Source: Leptidea sinapis (taxonomy: Eukaryota > Arthropoda > Insecta > Lepidoptera > Pieridae). Taken from it: DNA of 64,000 bases. Made by a program: the position numbers and the translations under genes. The notes under the pieces are model-generated. The model saw only the letters and a list, made by a program, of their open reading frames with translations, had not been told where the DNA came from and did no database searches. How positions within the stretch are numbered: the first letter of the stretch is position 1; every line of letters starts with the position of its first letter. Positions 1 through 13,800 of this stretch are shown one piece after another. Where the stretch lies: contig NC_066292.1 of NCBI RefSeq assembly GCF_905404315.1, positions 1,612,001-1,676,000 on the forward strand. Reading direction: 5' to 3'.

Positions 1-622
1 TATTATATTTATATGAAATAAGTAACTTTAAACAATTTTACGAAAAATAAATAAAGATCTGTACGGTAAATGGAAACTGAATTAAATAATAAGTAGGTTG
101 GTACCTTAAACATCGTAGCTAATGTTCCTAACACTATACTATTTAAAAAGAGCAATGCACAACATTTTTTTTCTTCATATGCCTATTATCAATTCATGTG
201 AAGCGACTAATCTAATAAAACGCGCGCTCTGTCGGTAATCTGAACTCGCCCTAAGTGAATACACGCCTCAATAAAGTGGAAAGTTCGGTGCGGGTTTAAG
301 ATAAGGTGAACACTGAACGTGCATGAATAATACATAAGAGCGCAGCATTAACGAAGGTCGGGCGCATTTCGCAGACCGTGGCTGTTTCGCGAACACAATC
401 GCGGCTTAACTTCATCTGGGGGAGTGCTCGGGACGGCAATAACTTTTTACCACCTACCCGCAAACTTGCACTTGTTTAAGTGGAGAGTTTTGTCTGAATT
501 GCTTTAATCGAATGTAGTGCTGCCGCTTATGTAATTTGCTGTTAATTAACTAGTGGCTATTATGTTGGGTTTCTGGCTTTATTCAACTAATGACAGTGTC
601 TATTTTTATGTTATTAATACTA

Positions 623-871
623 ACTTCTGGGATTTATTTGCACAAATAAAACTGAAAACAAAATTTTATGAACGATGCGGGACTCGAACCAACGACTTCT
701 CGAGTTCTATGCGTCAATTTTTCGTCGTTTCCATCTGAGCCAACCATTCGAGTGACTTATCGTCATAAAATCTTTTATGGTTTCTTCAACTCTCAGGTTG
801 TCACGGATCGCGAGAGGACGCGGGTTTGAGTCCCGCATCGTTCATAAAATTTTGTTTTCAGTTTTATTTGT
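623..871 (-). repeat. Palindromic tRNA-derived retroposon, copy 1
   Basis: On the - strand it has a tRNA-like A box (TGGCTCAGATGG) and B box (GGTTCGAGTCC). Its outer parts are inverted copies of each other, 641-690 and 823-872 (49 of 50 match). GTTATTAATACTA occurs at 610-622 and 872-884, a candidate 13-bp target duplication. It is not a functional tRNA: there is no proper anticodon stem and the spacing is wrong. Confidence 0.75.
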
Positions 872-2261
872 GTTATTAATACTAGGCGAATACTTTGCAC
901 TCATTAAACGGTTACACTAAAATAATGAAACAAATCGACAGTAAATGGCGCATCGAAAACCGTATATGCGGCTTTATCCTAAATTATCATTAAAACAAAT
1001 ATATTTTAATTGTATTGTTAAGTTTTTACAAACTGTTAATTTTTCATTATATTTTTAAGATAATCTATAGTTTTATCGTACAATGGTGTAAAAATCGTTA
1101 AAAAATTGTGAATAATTACGTGGCGTTCCAACAAAAAATACTGTTGAGAAATAAGATGTAGTAGAAGTTTTTCAAACACAAATAATTATTCAGATACGCT
1201 TAAACAAAGGAGGTTCCTGCTTTTAAATCGTCGATATAGTTTTCATTTAATATACTGAGTGTACCAATATGTTCCTGAAATGTATAAAGCTCGTGCGAAT
1301 AATGTACTATAAACTTCTAGCCACTCTATTTATATTGTTATTTAGTTGCTACATCAAATGTAAGTACGAGTCGTTTTCGTTTTTGAGGTTTTAATACGAC
1401 CAATAAAATGAGCTCTTATTTAGTACTTAACGAATTTTGTCATCTGTCAATTAGGTATCTGACATTCTGACTCTTGTTTGATTCATAATACATATAAAGA
1501 ACTAAACATTTATTGAATTTGTAATTAGCACAACATGCTAACAATATTGTTATTTATTTTACTTTTCTCTACTTCTTCTCAATGTAAATTACACTGTCCG
1601 CTACAAAATACATTCTCGTCGTCGTAGCGTAGTAGTAGCGTCACGTTAATTTTGTATTGAAAACAATGATGGAATAGATGGACCCGATGTTTCCGCCGCT
1701 TCGTCAGAATATATTATCAATGACAGTATGGTCTGTCATAGAGCATAGTAAAATCTAGTCATTCCGCGACTCAAAATTGATTTCCAAACGGTGCGTGTAA
1801 TTCCACTGGCACCCAGACCCTTTGTACCAGAACACAACAGTATCTGAAGCTCCACAGTCAGAACACAACAAGATAAATTGGCTATAGTGTAGCAGAGGGC
1901 CGACACACGCAAGGCGAATGTGTAGCGTGACCCATATTGGGGTCGGCAGCCGGCTCTGTATTGTGTCTCAGTGTCTCTCAAAGAACTCCCCGTTCGCAAC
2001 GCATCAAGTGGATTATGATTGCGGCCGCATTTCATTCAATTTGCTGTCGTCTCTCTACAGTACATACTCGTACTGCTATATTGCACTATTGACTTTATTT
2101 AAGCACAATTTTATATATTCTCGCTATGTACCTACCAGTTACTGCTAGAGTCGAAGGTATTCCAAAGGTTTTTAGTGTTCTGTTAACAGCTAGATCTCTA
2201 GAGATTATAATGGGTGTTCCGTACCTATAGCTGTTTGACTTGATAACTGCGGCCGATTCCC

Positions 2262-2372
2262 ACCTCGCATCGCATGACACGTCACAAATTAGGATAACAT
2301 ACCCACCATCTGGATGTCTAGTGTTCATATACATTGCCGTTTCATGGAATATTCTTTTACGTACAACCAAGA
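2262..2372 (+). repeat. LINE 3' coding remnant
   Basis: It aligns with 4648-4780 (ACACGTCACAAATTAGGATA versus ACACGCCACAAATTTGGATA, then a shared CCACCATCTGGATGT). Decayed C-terminal end of a non-LTR reverse-transcriptase ORF. Confidence 0.65.
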
Positions 2373-3915
2373 AGTGGAATGAGTGGGAAGTGGAGTGGAC
2401 GATACTATAAAAAACCGCGGATACCTTGCTAGCTTGGCTGCTCTGTGTTACTATGGCAATCGACCAAACTTTAAAAACATTTGATCTCTATTTAGGTAGA
2501 AATCATTAAACTATTGGTAGGTACACTCATCACAAATAAAGCGTAGGTATTTAGGATAACTTTGATGTAATATTTAGCAATATATTGTAGGCAGAACATT
2601 TTCACTAGGTACTATTGTGAGGTACCCCCTGAGGGATACATATATTGTGTTACCCCCGGCCTTGTTGTACCTACTGTATCACATGTGTGAAAACAGGCAC
2701 GGAAACTCGTCACTGCAAGATGCAGCCCAGATTAAAAGCTCGACCGAGTAAACCACGTGAAAATCGCGCAAAAAGAAGAGTCACCCGCGGCATTAGCGGA
2801 TGAGTGTCAGAGCCATTAGCGTCGACCCCCCTGCCCCCCACCACACCGCCTCCCAACCCCCCAGCCACCACTAACCGACGTAGTCGGTAGTACCTCTTTT
2901 ATTTCGCGCGCGGGATGAACTCCTTAATGACAAACCTTACTACATATATCTTTTGTGGAGAGCTCGAAAGTACTTATTTGCGGCCTTTTTGTGTCTTCTT
3001 TCGCCGCTCTGTTCGCAGCTGTTGCCACTTCCGAGGGTTGAATAGTACAGATTCTTATTACGCGCGCTACTTTTATCTTGATTCTAAATTATTTGGAGAT
3101 TTTCTCGGCAGTTCCTATCTTACTACTAAATACTAATATTGAGTTTCATAGTTGAGGTTGATGTTTCAATATAGGATCAGACACTGGGTGATTATCCATT
3201 TCAAATGATGTAGTAGGTAGGCAGTTGCATGTCCTCTCCAAGATAAAATTACAATTGACATTAATTATTATTAAGAGAAGTTAGACTATTGGCCGACTTT
3301 GTATGGGGACAAAACCTAGAAAATCACAATTCACAATCGGTAAGATATATTTTAAATCAATTGGTGTAGAACGGTAATTCAATCCAAATCACATTGAAAT
3401 ATTGGCTTCAAACAAGATACTCTGAGTGAATGTAAAAAAATAATCAATTATCGTAAAACACGACAGTAAGGTTACAATGCAATAATTTATTATCTCTATA
3501 TATATAATAACGTATCTGAATTCAATAAAGAAACTGTAATGAAACGAATATTAAATAAAAACAAATAAATATTATCACGGGACCAATATAAAGTCACCAA
3601 TATGAATTCAAAAAGCTTATTATGTTAATTCGTTCTCGATTCACTGAAAATCTGTGAATAAAATTAATGTGCATTTAAACGTGAAATACGTACAAAGCCA
3701 ATAAATAGCGAGTAGTGAACGATTTATCATTTCATTTGACCGCGCGCGTATTGTTTCTCGTATTTGTTGCTCTGTTCGATATCGACTCCATGTATAATTA
3801 CTGTTGAATTGAATGCGGCAAGTTTGGAGTATGCAACCAAAGGGAACGCTATTTGAATATTTTTACTGGTGGTAACACATCTGAAATTTTAAGATTGCTT
3901 GTTCTATCGACTAAT

Positions 3916-4257
3916 GGCCGTTTTCAATAAGGTATCTCAGGCACACCCCTGATCAGGCAATAGTCGGACGTTCCGAGAGGGGCGTTGAGAGAGACTTAGT
4001 AACTATCGACATGTGTAGTCAGCAGAAGATCTAATAAGGACGGCACGTGGCTGCCCAAGTCTTGGAGCCTCGTTGGCGACAGTTACGGATAAGTTGCTAT
4101 CACCCTTTAATGACAAAATCTTATCTATCCATAGTTATGTCCAATATAGGTTAGATGTTAGAACTATCGGTTATTGAAATATAAGTAAGCGTAAAAGGAT
4201 AGATTTGTCTACTTCTAGTAAGTCAAACTAAGGATAAATAGGTTATTGAAAACGGCC
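3916..4257. mobile_element. MITE, GGCCGTTTTCAATAA termini, copy 1
   Basis: The terminal 15 bases are exact inverted repeats (3916-3930, 4243-4257). It shares the interior GTCCAATATAG and AATATAAGTAAGCGTAAA with 10331-10508, plus an extra internal segment of about 160 bp. Confidence 0.75.
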
Positions 4258-4647
4258 GTAAATCAGACAGGATAACAAAGCACTGCACAATGAAGCGATT
4301 TGAAATTTCCGAAAAGTTTCCATCTCTCCTACCCAATTCCTTGTCGTTTAAAACATACAAATAAAAGTTCATGAGAAAATAAGATTTTTTTACATTCTGT
4401 CATAATAATTACCACGAAAGAACTTGTACTTTTCAGCTGCGTCTTACTACTACTGATTAAGGTACTTCTTTCTCCTTCTGGTACATTATATTTAGTCTCT
4501 GTTATTTATCACAACCAGCGTTACCGTAGGAATAAGAACAACGACGTAATTTTATTATTCCCGCCATCTAGCGGTAAAGAGGCATACTGCAATAAGTATT
4601 AAAGCTTCGAATTAATGTTGTGTAATTTGCAACGATTACAATTCACC

Positions 4648-4951
4648 TTCGCACGACACGCCACAAATTTGGATATCATCCCCACCATCTGGATGTGTGG
4701 CGGTCCTATACAGTGCGGTTTTCAAGGAGCTTTCTTCCTCGTACTACTAAGCTGTGGAATGAGCTTCCTTGTGCGGTGTTTCCGGGACGATACGACATGG
4801 GTACCTTCAAAAAAAGCGCGTACACCTTCCTTAAAGGCCGGCAACGCTCTTGTGATTCCTCTGGTGTTGCAAGAGAATGTGGGCGGCGGTGATCACTTAA
4901 CACCAGGTGACCCGTATGCTCGTTTGTCCTCCTACTCCATAAAAAAAATCA
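4648..4951 (+). repeat. LINE 3' end with reverse-transcriptase C-terminus
   Basis: The + strand frame from 4695 reads RSFLPRTTKLWNELPCAVFP, then RYDMGTFKKSAYTFLKGRQR, ending GVARECGRR. This tail is typical of non-LTR retrotransposon polyproteins. It is followed by a 3' UTR and a short A-run (4941-4949). 5'-truncated, as is usual for LINEs. Confidence 0.8.
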
Positions 4952-5547
4952 CAATATCAAACGCGAGTCAATGTCGTCTCCGTTTGGTTAAATCCTAATT
5001 AATGGTCGCACTCCCGCTAGTTACCTATTAATTCGCTATTCGAAAAACGAAATACAATCATTGCGTGAAATACTTGTAACCACAATATGTTAGCATTTTG
5101 TTAATTGATTACGTATTTATACTATTCTCGAATATTAATTTGTTTAAAGATAACATTCAATGTACGTGCATAGATCGCTTTCAACATTTCTCGTATAGAG
5201 CGCGTCTAAATGAATTAATATATTATATAGTGTAACATTATGTTTATACAGATTGTTACACTTATGTTATCATAATATAACATTATGAGCTTATCATAAA
5301 ACGGAAGAGGCAAAAGCAGTTCTAAGTGAATGAATTTGTCCTGCAATCGTTATGACTTCAGTGGTTTGCATAAAGATCATCGGAAGCGTCTTTCGTCTCA
5401 TAAAAAGCAAATTCCATTTATACCCCAAAATATCACACGTTTTGTAGTTGTTATGTAAAGACGAAGTGACTGCAGACTGTCTTACAATTAATGTAAAACC
5501 TAAAATACAGTTTTTGATATTTGCTATTGATTTTTGATATTGAAAAA

Positions 5548-5583
5548 CCCCAAACAATACAGCTGACAGCTGTATTGTTTGGG
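5548..5583. repeat. Hairpin, 17-bp perfect stem
   Basis: CCCAAACAATACAGCTG and its reverse complement are separated by one base; weaker pairing continues outward into the TTGAAAAA/TTTTCAA flanks. Confidence 0.8.
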
Positions 5584-6888
5584 ATTTTCAATTTTTTATT
5601 TTCAATTTTCCGTTCTTTGTAACCACCCCTGTACTTGAGGTAGACAATTATATATAATACATTTTATGTAAATATATCAAGCCGCATCTCCGTTTGATTA
5701 ACGGGAACTGACTTTTGGAGGGTACCCGGAAAAAATATGTGAAGGCGTTTGCTTAGGTGTGATATGTACAGATCAAACCCAGTGCAATCAGTGTTACAGC
5801 TGCGCATTAGTTTCACTTACCACTCAAGATCCGAGACGTAGGTATACGCGCGCTCTATAGATATTCCTCACGCACAACGAAGGTGCTTAGTGTCCGCGAC
5901 ATCCGCCCGTAACCTTTTATGTCTCATCAATAATTCATTGATCGCGGTTTATCATTGAGCCACCATATACATAATACGATTAGATATTGTGTTTTTATAA
6001 TTTTATAGTCCAAGCGTGTTAACATTTAAATTTTTGGCTGTGAATATAAATAGGCTGTCGTAAGTCTAGGAAGTTCGAATATTTGTATATTTTTTTTAAC
6101 AACTAGCACAAGTCCAGTTGATGGTAAATAAGTGTTCGAGCCCTGATCTTTTGGAAATTCGTATAAGTATACCTCGGTAGTCGGTACGATCCTGGACGGT
6201 GTCATGGAATGCACAGAATCCTATTCAAAATATGCGCCTCCGCCTTAGAAGGTCGCACAAAGCGTACAATTTACGTTTGTCGCACGATGTAACTAGTATC
6301 AATGTATGCGAATATACCATGTTAAGTATAATAATACAATTAGTGAGTCAAGTCCGCGGGTAGACGAAGCAACGATAGGGTGTGGTAATGAAGGAAAGCG
6401 GCGTCCCCTCCTCCCCGCGCCGTCTGCGGTCTTACCGGTTCGCTTCATTGCGCCCCGGTACTCATATTTAGGGGTGTCACGCACACGAAATCAGCACACA
6501 TTTGGTGTTGTCATGCCCAAACTCGATTTAGCTTCTTAGTGATTTATTTTTGCGTCAAATATTTTTTTTTACCCGACTTCGCCAGAAGCAGAGTATGTAT
6601 AATTGTTTAGCACGCTCTACAGTCTGAACGGCTAGATGGATTTTAGCTTGAGAGGTGTCGTTAGATTCATATTTACTTAACTCTTAGTAAATTAACCTTG
6701 TAGCAATCGGGACCAATTCTAGACTGTGACTAGACGAAAAACAAAGGAGCTAACCCGCCATTAGTATTTATTACACATATAATTGTTCTTACAGCTGCGC
6801 ATTACATTGGTTATAAAATATTTCTTCATATGTGTAGGAGGCTGCGTCGTTTGTTCACTGTTGCCAAGCAGTAGTATGCCAGAATGAT

Positions 6889-7240
6889 TTGAAGGGTGCC
6901 GTAGCCAGTAAAATTACTGGGCTACTTAAGACTTTTTATGTTTCTATCTTATGCCTTAAAATGTCGAATGCAATTACCTGCTCCTATTTCTGCCGTGAAG
7001 CAATAATGAGTTAACATTACTGTGTTTCGGTTTGAAGGGCGCCGTAGCTAGTGAATTTACTAGGCAAATGAGACTTAACATCTTATGTCTCAATGTGACG
7101 AGCGCAATTTTTGTGCCTCCCAGAATTTTTGGATTTTTCAAGAATCCTGAGCGGCACGGCATTGTAATGCATAGAGCGTATCAATTACCATCATCTGAAC
7201 GCCCTGTTCGTCTTCTCCCTTATTTTCATTAAAAAAAATC
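6889..7240 (-). repeat. Dispersed ~300-bp repeat, with extra partial copy
   Basis: 6982-7240 is a minus-oriented copy ending in the head GGGAGAAGACGAACAGGGCG. 6889-6979 is a second, more decayed partial copy in the same orientation. The family contains an internal hairpin built from GTGCCGCTCAG and CTGAGCGGCAC. Confidence 0.75.
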
Positions 7241-7691
7241 GTGACGGCCATAAGTTTGGATTCTGAAGACCTCGAGTGACAATGTATATTTTTATGGGTA
7301 GGGTAACAGTTACCATTAGATGATCTTAAAATATATACCATAAAAGTTTCATATAATATAGGTGCGCGGGAATAACGTGTCACAGCGACACTTATAAATG
7401 TTGTTTACACCTGTAAAGACATGTCGTATTGTACTATCCCTTGTGTACTTGCTAAAATTTTTATTGTATAATGATGTGTTGTTTGTGTAACTATCGAAAT
7501 AAATAACTCCCAATAATGCCCAAGACTTTCTAATGTTGGTAATTTGTTTTGCTCTAAGAGTTTTCGATACATTAAGTTATATAAGAATATTTGTTTTACA
7601 AAGGCTCTTGACTTGTAGTGGTAAATAAACGTTAGATAAACGTCTTAAGAACTACTCATTAATTTATGTTGATTGTATGTTTTTATTTCAG

Positions 7692-7829
7692 ACAGAAATA
7701 GCGAAGCGGCTAAACGCGATAATAGCGCAGATCCTGCCATTCCTGTCGCAGGAGCACCAGCAGCAAGTGGCGTCGGCGGTGGAGAGAGCGAAGCAGGTCA
7801 CCATGACGGAACTCAACGCTATTATAGGG
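7692..7829 (+). CDS. gro: gro exon a: second helix of the Q domain
   Basis: This exon has 46 codons, phase 0 at both ends. The acceptor is a pyrimidine-rich tract ending TTTCAG, and the donor is GGG|GTGAGA. It encodes TEIAKRLNAIIAQ through MTELNAIIG, the amphipathic glutamine-rich helix that pairs with an upstream helix for Gro tetramerisation. It is nearly identical to the vertebrate TLE segment, so exon identity is certain. The preceding exon, which should end near the motif EMHKQ, was not found in the window. Confidence 0.96.
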
Positions 7830-10800
7830 GTGAGACACTTGAATATTATCCCTTTTAAGACATTACATACCTACCTACTTCTTAGCTCAATGTCTCCGGG
7901 ACGATTCGACATGGATGCCTTCAAAAAAGCGCCTACTCCTTACTTTTTTATGACAATAAGGGACGCGACGAGCAGGACGTTCAGCTTATGGAAAAATGAT
8001 ACACCCTGCCCATTACAATTCAGTGCCGCTCAGCATTCTTGAAAAACCCAAAAATTCTGAGCGGCACTTCAATTGCACTGGTCACCTTGAGACAAAAGAT
8101 GTAAAGTCTCAGTTGCCCAGTAATTTCACAAGCTTCGGCGCCCTTCAGTCCGCAACACAGTAATGCTTACACATAACTGATTCACGGTAGAAATAGGCGC
8201 CGTTCTGGTACCCATTCTAGCCAGCATCCTGTGGAAAGGAGCCTCCCACTAGTAAAACACGAAAGTACATGAAAGCAATTCGCTTAAGTCAACGTTCCAA
8301 TTAAATGTAAATACGACACGAGTTTCACAACATAGACAAAACAATCTAATACCGAGAACAATTCCAATGATACATCATGCATATAAGTAATATTTCATTC
8401 ACCGATCTCGTACAAGTTGATGTTTTCAACAAGACTTACATAAAGATGGTTCGAGTGAATATATTGAAAACACGTGTCTGTTTCGTTCAGCGTGTGTATG
8501 TGACAGTTGGGGCGTAATGTTTGGTCACTGCAAGCTGGCCAATGTCCAAACACTTCTATCAAAGAATTATCAAATAAACATTGCCAAATAAATTACACTC
8601 ATGCTGAATAAAAAGCGTGAGTAGAAACATTATGCTGCTCGGCATTAAGGCGGGTTCTCACGCCTACACGTGTTATCTATATATATATATATATATTATA
8701 AGAATAATAGTAATAATTTTGACACACTTTTACACAAATTATCTTGCCCCAAACTAGGCATAGCCTGTACTATGTGTACAAGACAACGATAAATTTAATT
8801 CAATATACTTACACATACATAAATACATATAGACATCCATGACTCGGAAACAAACATCCATATTCATCATATATATGATTGCACCTACGGGCATTCGAAC
8901 CCGGGACCTCTAGCTTAGTAGTCAGGGTCACTAACCTTTCTGCTTCGGGTCTTCGATAGATATATATATGTATATGTTTGTATATTTAGTACTATCACGC
9001 AGGCGGGGTAAGCAGATATAAATCTAAATTAGAAGGCAATAGAAATATCATAAGTACATATTCCTTGCGAGACGACACTCGCCTGTATATACATACATTG
9101 GTATTGGTAGATGGACCCATGTTTCTACAATTAAACCACTCAGTTGGGTCCATTTTGCGTGCAGTGTTATTCCAACCAGCCCAGCTCTTTCCAGAAGTTC
9201 AGAACACTCCTGAGGTGTTCGCAGACTTCTTGGAGCGAGCTTGTAATACTAAGGTTTTTTCCTGTTGGTTGGTCACTCCTGCACATTCCAGGATTACATG
9301 AGTGACCGTTTTGTCGTCAGCAAGACAGCCTCTGCACTTAGGACTGTCCGTTACGCCCATTGTGAATAGATCTTTGTTTAGTGATGTGTGATCCGTTAGG
9401 GCACCTATGATTCTGTTTAGGCTGATAATTCGACGTGTCAGTTTGGGCGATAGTGCAGCAATCGCTTCTTTCGACTGTAGAAAGCTTGAATTATTTATCA
9501 ATCGGGTGTTGTGTAGGTTTTATAATGTATATACACACTATACATTTACGTACGCTTGTAAGGCTGTGGATATTGAGGGACATGAGCCCTATTGGTGTGC
9601 AAAGTATAGTTACAAATGATCGCCATATAATATTTAAAAAAACGGTAACTTTGTTAAATAAGACTTTAGTAGGACTAGTAGTTAAATAGAAGACTTTAGA
9701 CTTCTGTGATGAAATAAAAGTTCAACCTTTCCAAGTAAGTATTGCAATTTGAAACGCTTCAAAAATGTCGCTAAATAATAAAATAAAATAATCCTGACAG
9801 ACAGCGCATTTTTATAGAGAACGTATACTATCCAGCTGAATATATAATATGCCTCGTCACTTCTCATTAATAAATCATGTTTTATTCGTATTGAATAACA
9901 ATCCCACACACAACGAATTCCCGATGCCTACAATATACCTACGATACATTACACGCGTGTATTACCTGCCTAAGGCGTGTATTCGTGTGGAACGGAAGAC
10001 ATGTGTATTCGTGTGTGGAAACAGGCGTGCACGTGTTAAGTTAATAGATTTTGTAAAGGAGCGCGGCTTTCAACAGGTCGAAAGTTCGACGCTCGTTAAT
10101 TAAACGATCTAAGCCGTGCAACCCCACTTGGCCGCGATCCAACGTCGCGCCGTGCCGGGGAATTGATAAAATTACCATCTGTCTCCAATTACTCTACCTT
10201 ATGTTGCTATTTAATTGGCTGTCGTCTTTTATTTGGCGCATGCTGACTTGCGGTTGGCGAACACTGCATAGAAATGAAGAGGTGTTGATTACGTAATGCT
10301 TAGATCATTTATACGTCTAGGTCGACTATTGGCTGTTTTCAATAACCTATCTACCCTTAGTTTCACGCAAGATCTTAAGAATCTATCCATTGTTTTGTCC
10401 AATATAGTTATAGTCCAATGCTATCTGTCAATAGGTTATTGAAATGTAAGTAAGCGTAAAAAAAAGTAGTAAGTTAAACTAAGGATAGATAGGTTATTGA
10501 AAACGGCCGTATGACGTTAAAGCACTGGCCTCTACTATATCCCACTGGACTGGCGGCTGTCAAAGTGCTTTTGTGCCTGTTTGATATTCGCCATTTTGGC
10601 GCTGTTGGATATGTTGCGAGAGTCTGCGGTACTAAAAGTAGTGATGACAACCTCAGCAAACATCGATAGATGGTGGGAAACTATTTACAAAAAAATATTG
10701 TACTTTATTACGTTGATTCTTGTAGAATAAATAACACGGATAATGACCGAAATTAATTCCATAATTAGTCAAAATTAGTTCTATGGACGCTCGCGAGTGG

Positions 10801-13800
10801 CGCTTCAAATAGGCACAAAAAATTGCTGTCAAACAAATGGAACAGCCTGTCAAGTGGTATTTATACAGGACAGTGTTCTAAATAGACAATGACATAAAAG
10901 GCAATTTTTGAGCAATGCACGCACGCTAACACAAACTGTCATACAAATCCATAGATGTATTATAATAAAGTAATAAATTGTCAATGCGAAAGAGTCACGA
11001 CTTAGTATAAGAGTGTGTTAGAGCGAGATAGACGAGACCATATACGTACACGCCATCGGCCTGTAACGACCTAATGTTTGTTAGCGAAACATATCTCGCT
11101 TTTGTGGAAAGACTCCGCAGTAGTAGATTTAGTATAAGAACTGGTCGAAATGGTAACGTGTGCTGTTGTACGTGGATGTGACTCATCCATGAAAGAAAAT
11201 CTTCAGAATTCACACTGACACAAGCAATCAGATTTTGGTTTCGCTCGATGATTCGATTGCCAATCTACTAACCTCAGTGGGATAATATGTGTTATGTACA
11301 AATCGCGAGTGTATGACGTACCTTGTCACGCACATAATCATCAGTTGGAAGACGTCCACTGGTAGACAAAGGCCTCCCCCAAAGAATCCACAACACCGAT
11401 TGTCGATTAAATATGGTCGTAGGAAAAAAATATATAGGTTAATAATAATGTATTGATACAAATCAAAATCTTTATGAGTGAAGAATCTATTGATTTGGCT
11501 GTATAAAAAATATACGTACAAATTAACACATTAACATGTTATAACATAAATTATCAAGTTTATCATTCTCGTGAGGCGCATTATCGTCTGACTTCAAATT
11601 GGAGTTTTAAATAATTTCGCACTTCCTACTCTAATTGTTGTTTCATAGAGTTGTCGTGAGCTCTTCATTGCCGTCTATTATATCGGGACCTTTATACGAA
11701 TCAAGTAATCATATTGTATGTTTATTTTTTCACCTGACTGACTGAAGATCTTTTATGAAGTTTTATAAACGGTTAAAAAATCCTGAAAATAAAAAAAGAA
11801 TAATAAAACATTTTCGAAATGGCTAGCAATAAAGCTATAGTTTAAGTATGATGTTACAAAATTAAAAATATTGAAAGGGACAAATGAAAATGTAGGTACG
11901 TAGGTACCTATTTCAAAATTATAATGTGTTGGTGGCTAATTATGTTCCAAAAAAATTGTAAGATCCAAACCTCAAGGCTAGTTAAATTTAAAAAAATTGT
12001 TGTCCAGAAACATTACATAACAACGTAAATGTTTGCAACTGAATACAGTTGATATACAGATCTGATCAGAAATCAGAATAGATTACAATGAAATCTGAAT
12101 ATTTTTCATTCCGATGACTGACACCTGGCAGACGAAGGCTATGTGATCAATAGATTAAAGTCAATAACTATGATGAATAATATCAATCATCATCATAATA
12201 AATTAAATACTGGTTAACTTGTAGGTTCATCTAAAGGCTTGGCAGCCCTGTATAATACTTAGCCAGCAGTTAACAAGGCTAATACCGGCGAGTCGCTACC
12301 GCAACCTAATCGCACGAAATGTCGACCGGGTAGAATATCAAAATAAATCGTCCCAAACATAATGGGCACGAAAATAAAGCGGCGAAACTGTCGTCGGAAT
12401 GGTCGATGGACTCTTGTGAATCCCGAAGTTGGAGGGGCGCCAACTCGATTAGTTCGCTCTCAACAACACGGCCGACCACGATGTTCCCACTCCCAGTCCT
12501 CACTAATAACAATTTATTTCTATATCATTAAATATAACATCGGCGTCGAGCACTTATTTTAATACTCCTCTGAATAGTCCGTGTATTAATAGTGGCGCTG
12601 ATATATGGCCTTCTAGGTTTACATCAACAGTTAAATGTGATTTGTTTTTGGCCCCGTTTCAACAATCTCATGAATTATTTAACATATGCTCGAGGAGTTG
12701 TCTCTCTTTAATAGCACACCTTAATTACTTATTGCAGCCGAGGTCTGCGCTTTGTTGTAGCGACGGGAGTTTAATGGAAATGTATTTGCATAATGTCTTG
12801 GAATCGACTTGTTGTCTATGTAGTCTATTTTATGCAAGACATCGTTAGTTGAGCTTAGTAGCGACTTGTTGATAGGTTAATCACAAACTTAACGTAAACT
12901 ATTGATAGGTTCAAAAGTAGCATTTGGGAAAAGTTAAGCACAAATGGGGATAAGTGGGAAAAGTTTTCTGCCATTATAATGCATCTTGAAATAAGCCTCG
13001 CAGAAAGCGGAAACCGAAACGAAAAATCAATCTGCACAAGACCCAATTTATTTTACAACCTAATTGCTGGAAATGACAGTTTTTATCTACAAACCATGAC
13101 GTGAAGGTTTTCTTTATAAACACCTGTATAATAACACACATTGACCAGTTTTTAATTAGAATATCTTGTTCAAATAAACAAGATCTTCAACGACAAATGA
13201 TGCAGCTTATTAAAGTACTATAAGATTCATTCTTACTATCCCTAATAACTGGAATATTGACGAACATACAGTGCAAACAATACTCGCTGAACTAATGGGC
13301 TAGTTTTATCATCATCAATATCGTCTTTGTCTTTGATTGCGAAACATAATAGTGTGCCATTATATATCATTTTAGGAAGATCCCCTTTTTTGAAGGTTTT
13401 GAACTACACCTAAAGGTATATATATCAAAACGATATCATTTATCTTCTATTCGTGTCTCTTCACATTTTCACATTACAATGCCAGCAGTTTCCTATTCTT
13501 ATTTATACGTAAACAGCAATGTTACTTGTATTCCCTGTTCAGTATTTTAGCTATTGGATAAGTTCCGAAAAGCAAATACATCTTGATAAAAAAAGATTCT
13601 CTTGAGGGAAACGGCAGAACGCAATATCGCTCACCCCCTATAAAACACTCTAATTTAAATAAAAAAGCGCCGCCACCTACCGTATGTCGGTCCTTTATTA
13701 CGAGCCTTTTTTATTTTCGGGTCAGCTCGGGATCAAAGGGGCTTCCCCTGAGAGGGTGCTCTCCCCGCCTGATTTGCGACTATTTCGTCGATTTGTGAAC

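Larger units (their letters stand above)
1..7691. other. Upstream non-coding DNA, probably gro 5' intron
   Basis: No exon is recognisable here. The first gro exon found (7692) enters in the middle of the Q domain in phase 0, so the start codon and the first Q-domain helix must lie upstream, probably before position 1. The stretch holds a palindromic tRNA-derived retroposon (623-871), two LINE 3' remnants (2262-2372, 4648-4951), a short inverted-repeat element (3916-4257), a hairpin (5548-5583) and copies of the ~300-bp dispersed repeat (6889-7240). The rest is AT-rich, with a C-rich patch near 2826-2875. A small exon missed in this stretch cannot be excluded. Confidence 0.6.

Noticed and set aside
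658..755. tRNA gene on the - strand
   Set aside because: A and B boxes are present, but the cloverleaf is not; it is half of a palindromic repeat with two more copies in the window.
4615..4998. 127-codon ORF as a host gene
   Set aside because: It is an out-of-frame reading of a LINE tail; the meaningful frame is the one with LWNELPCAVFP.
8677..8696. Promoter TATA cluster
   Set aside because: Simple TA repeat; no initiator or transcript start evidence.
9065..9301. 78-codon + strand ORF
   Set aside because: Antisense to the LINE fragment with the Cys/His motif, which is recognisable on the - strand.
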